Below the pieces are notes generated by a model. It was given only the letters and a program-made list of their open reading frames with translations, ran no database searches and was not told the DNA's origin. From positions 1-14,939 of the forward strand of contig CAZOLN010000062.1 in the NCBI GenBank assembly GCA_964580565.1: 14,939 nt of DNA, read 5' to 3'. The translations under genes and the position numbers were made by a program. Position 1 is the stretch's first letter; each line of letters begins with the position of its first letter. Positions 14,924 to 14,939 of this stretch are shown in pieces. Source of the stretch: DUEL01 sp964580565. Its GTDB lineage: Bacteria; Chloroflexota; Anaerolineae; B4-G1; DUEL01.

Positions 14924-14939
14924 AACCGGTTTTGCTCAT

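Larger units (their letters stand above)
14673..14939. other. Gene-free right edge made of repeats
   Basis: These 267 bases hold the inverted repeat and the palindrome listed separately. A short frame from ATG 14875 runs off the edge (MGALLQRGLLRLK...), but its AGGAG abuts the start codon and its body is the palindrome, so I do not call it a gene. A second short frame from GTG 14822 stops at the palindrome. No tRNA or protein homology is apparent. Confidence 0.5.

Noticed and set aside
14875..14939. Possible gene start at the right edge
   Set aside because: Its purine-rich site abuts the ATG, and the codons are mostly the palindromic repeat; too short to judge.

Overview
The window is strongly GC-rich bacterial DNA with dense gene packing. 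It most resembles a Chloroflexota (Anaerolineae-like) genome. This rests on the Thr/Pro-rich linker of the lipoprotein, the style of the MDR dehydrogenase and Der proteins, and the scattered short palindromic or tandem intergenic repeats. It is an inference from sequence flavour; no rRNA or marker search was possible. No RNA gene, CRISPR array, transposase or phage gene is visible.

Layout. (1) 1-2098, minus strand: an AmmeMemoRadiSam-type radical SAM enzyme (amrS) followed 29 bases later by a zinc-dependent MDR alcohol dehydrogenase that runs off the left edge. Both read from a recognisable promoter at 2119-2146. (2) 2185-10673, plus strand: a divergent promoter starts a tightly packed run of six genes: a four-domain ribosomal protein S1 homologue, the ClpC unfoldase, the diadenylate cyclase CdaA, its YbbR-repeat partner CdaR, the ribosome-assembly GTPase Der and a DUF401 membrane protein. 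From clpC onward the genes overlap or are at most 7 bases apart, so protein quality control, c-di-AMP synthesis and ribosome biogenesis look co-transcribed. (3) 10749-14410, plus strand: a near-consensus promoter drives a family 5 solute-binding lipoprotein with no permease or ATPase genes beside it. Two bases later comes a single ORF joining a CPBP (CAAX-type) intramembrane protease to a Nudix hydrolase. (4) 14264-14939: a degraded stretch. A heptanucleotide tandem repeat sits where the fusion gene should end, so its frame runs into the next gene. That gene is an acyl-CoA dehydrogenase missing its whole middle. It is followed by a long inverted repeat of the widespread CACAGAG type and a CCGGCTGAAGCCGG palindrome.

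Most of the window is well-conserved housekeeping material. The parts most worth a second look are the CPBP-Nudix fusion, the internally deleted acyl-CoA dehydrogenase with the three repeat families packed around it, the clpC-cdaA-cdaR-der linkage, and the amrS-dehydrogenase pair. I see no clearly new multi-gene defence or signalling system.
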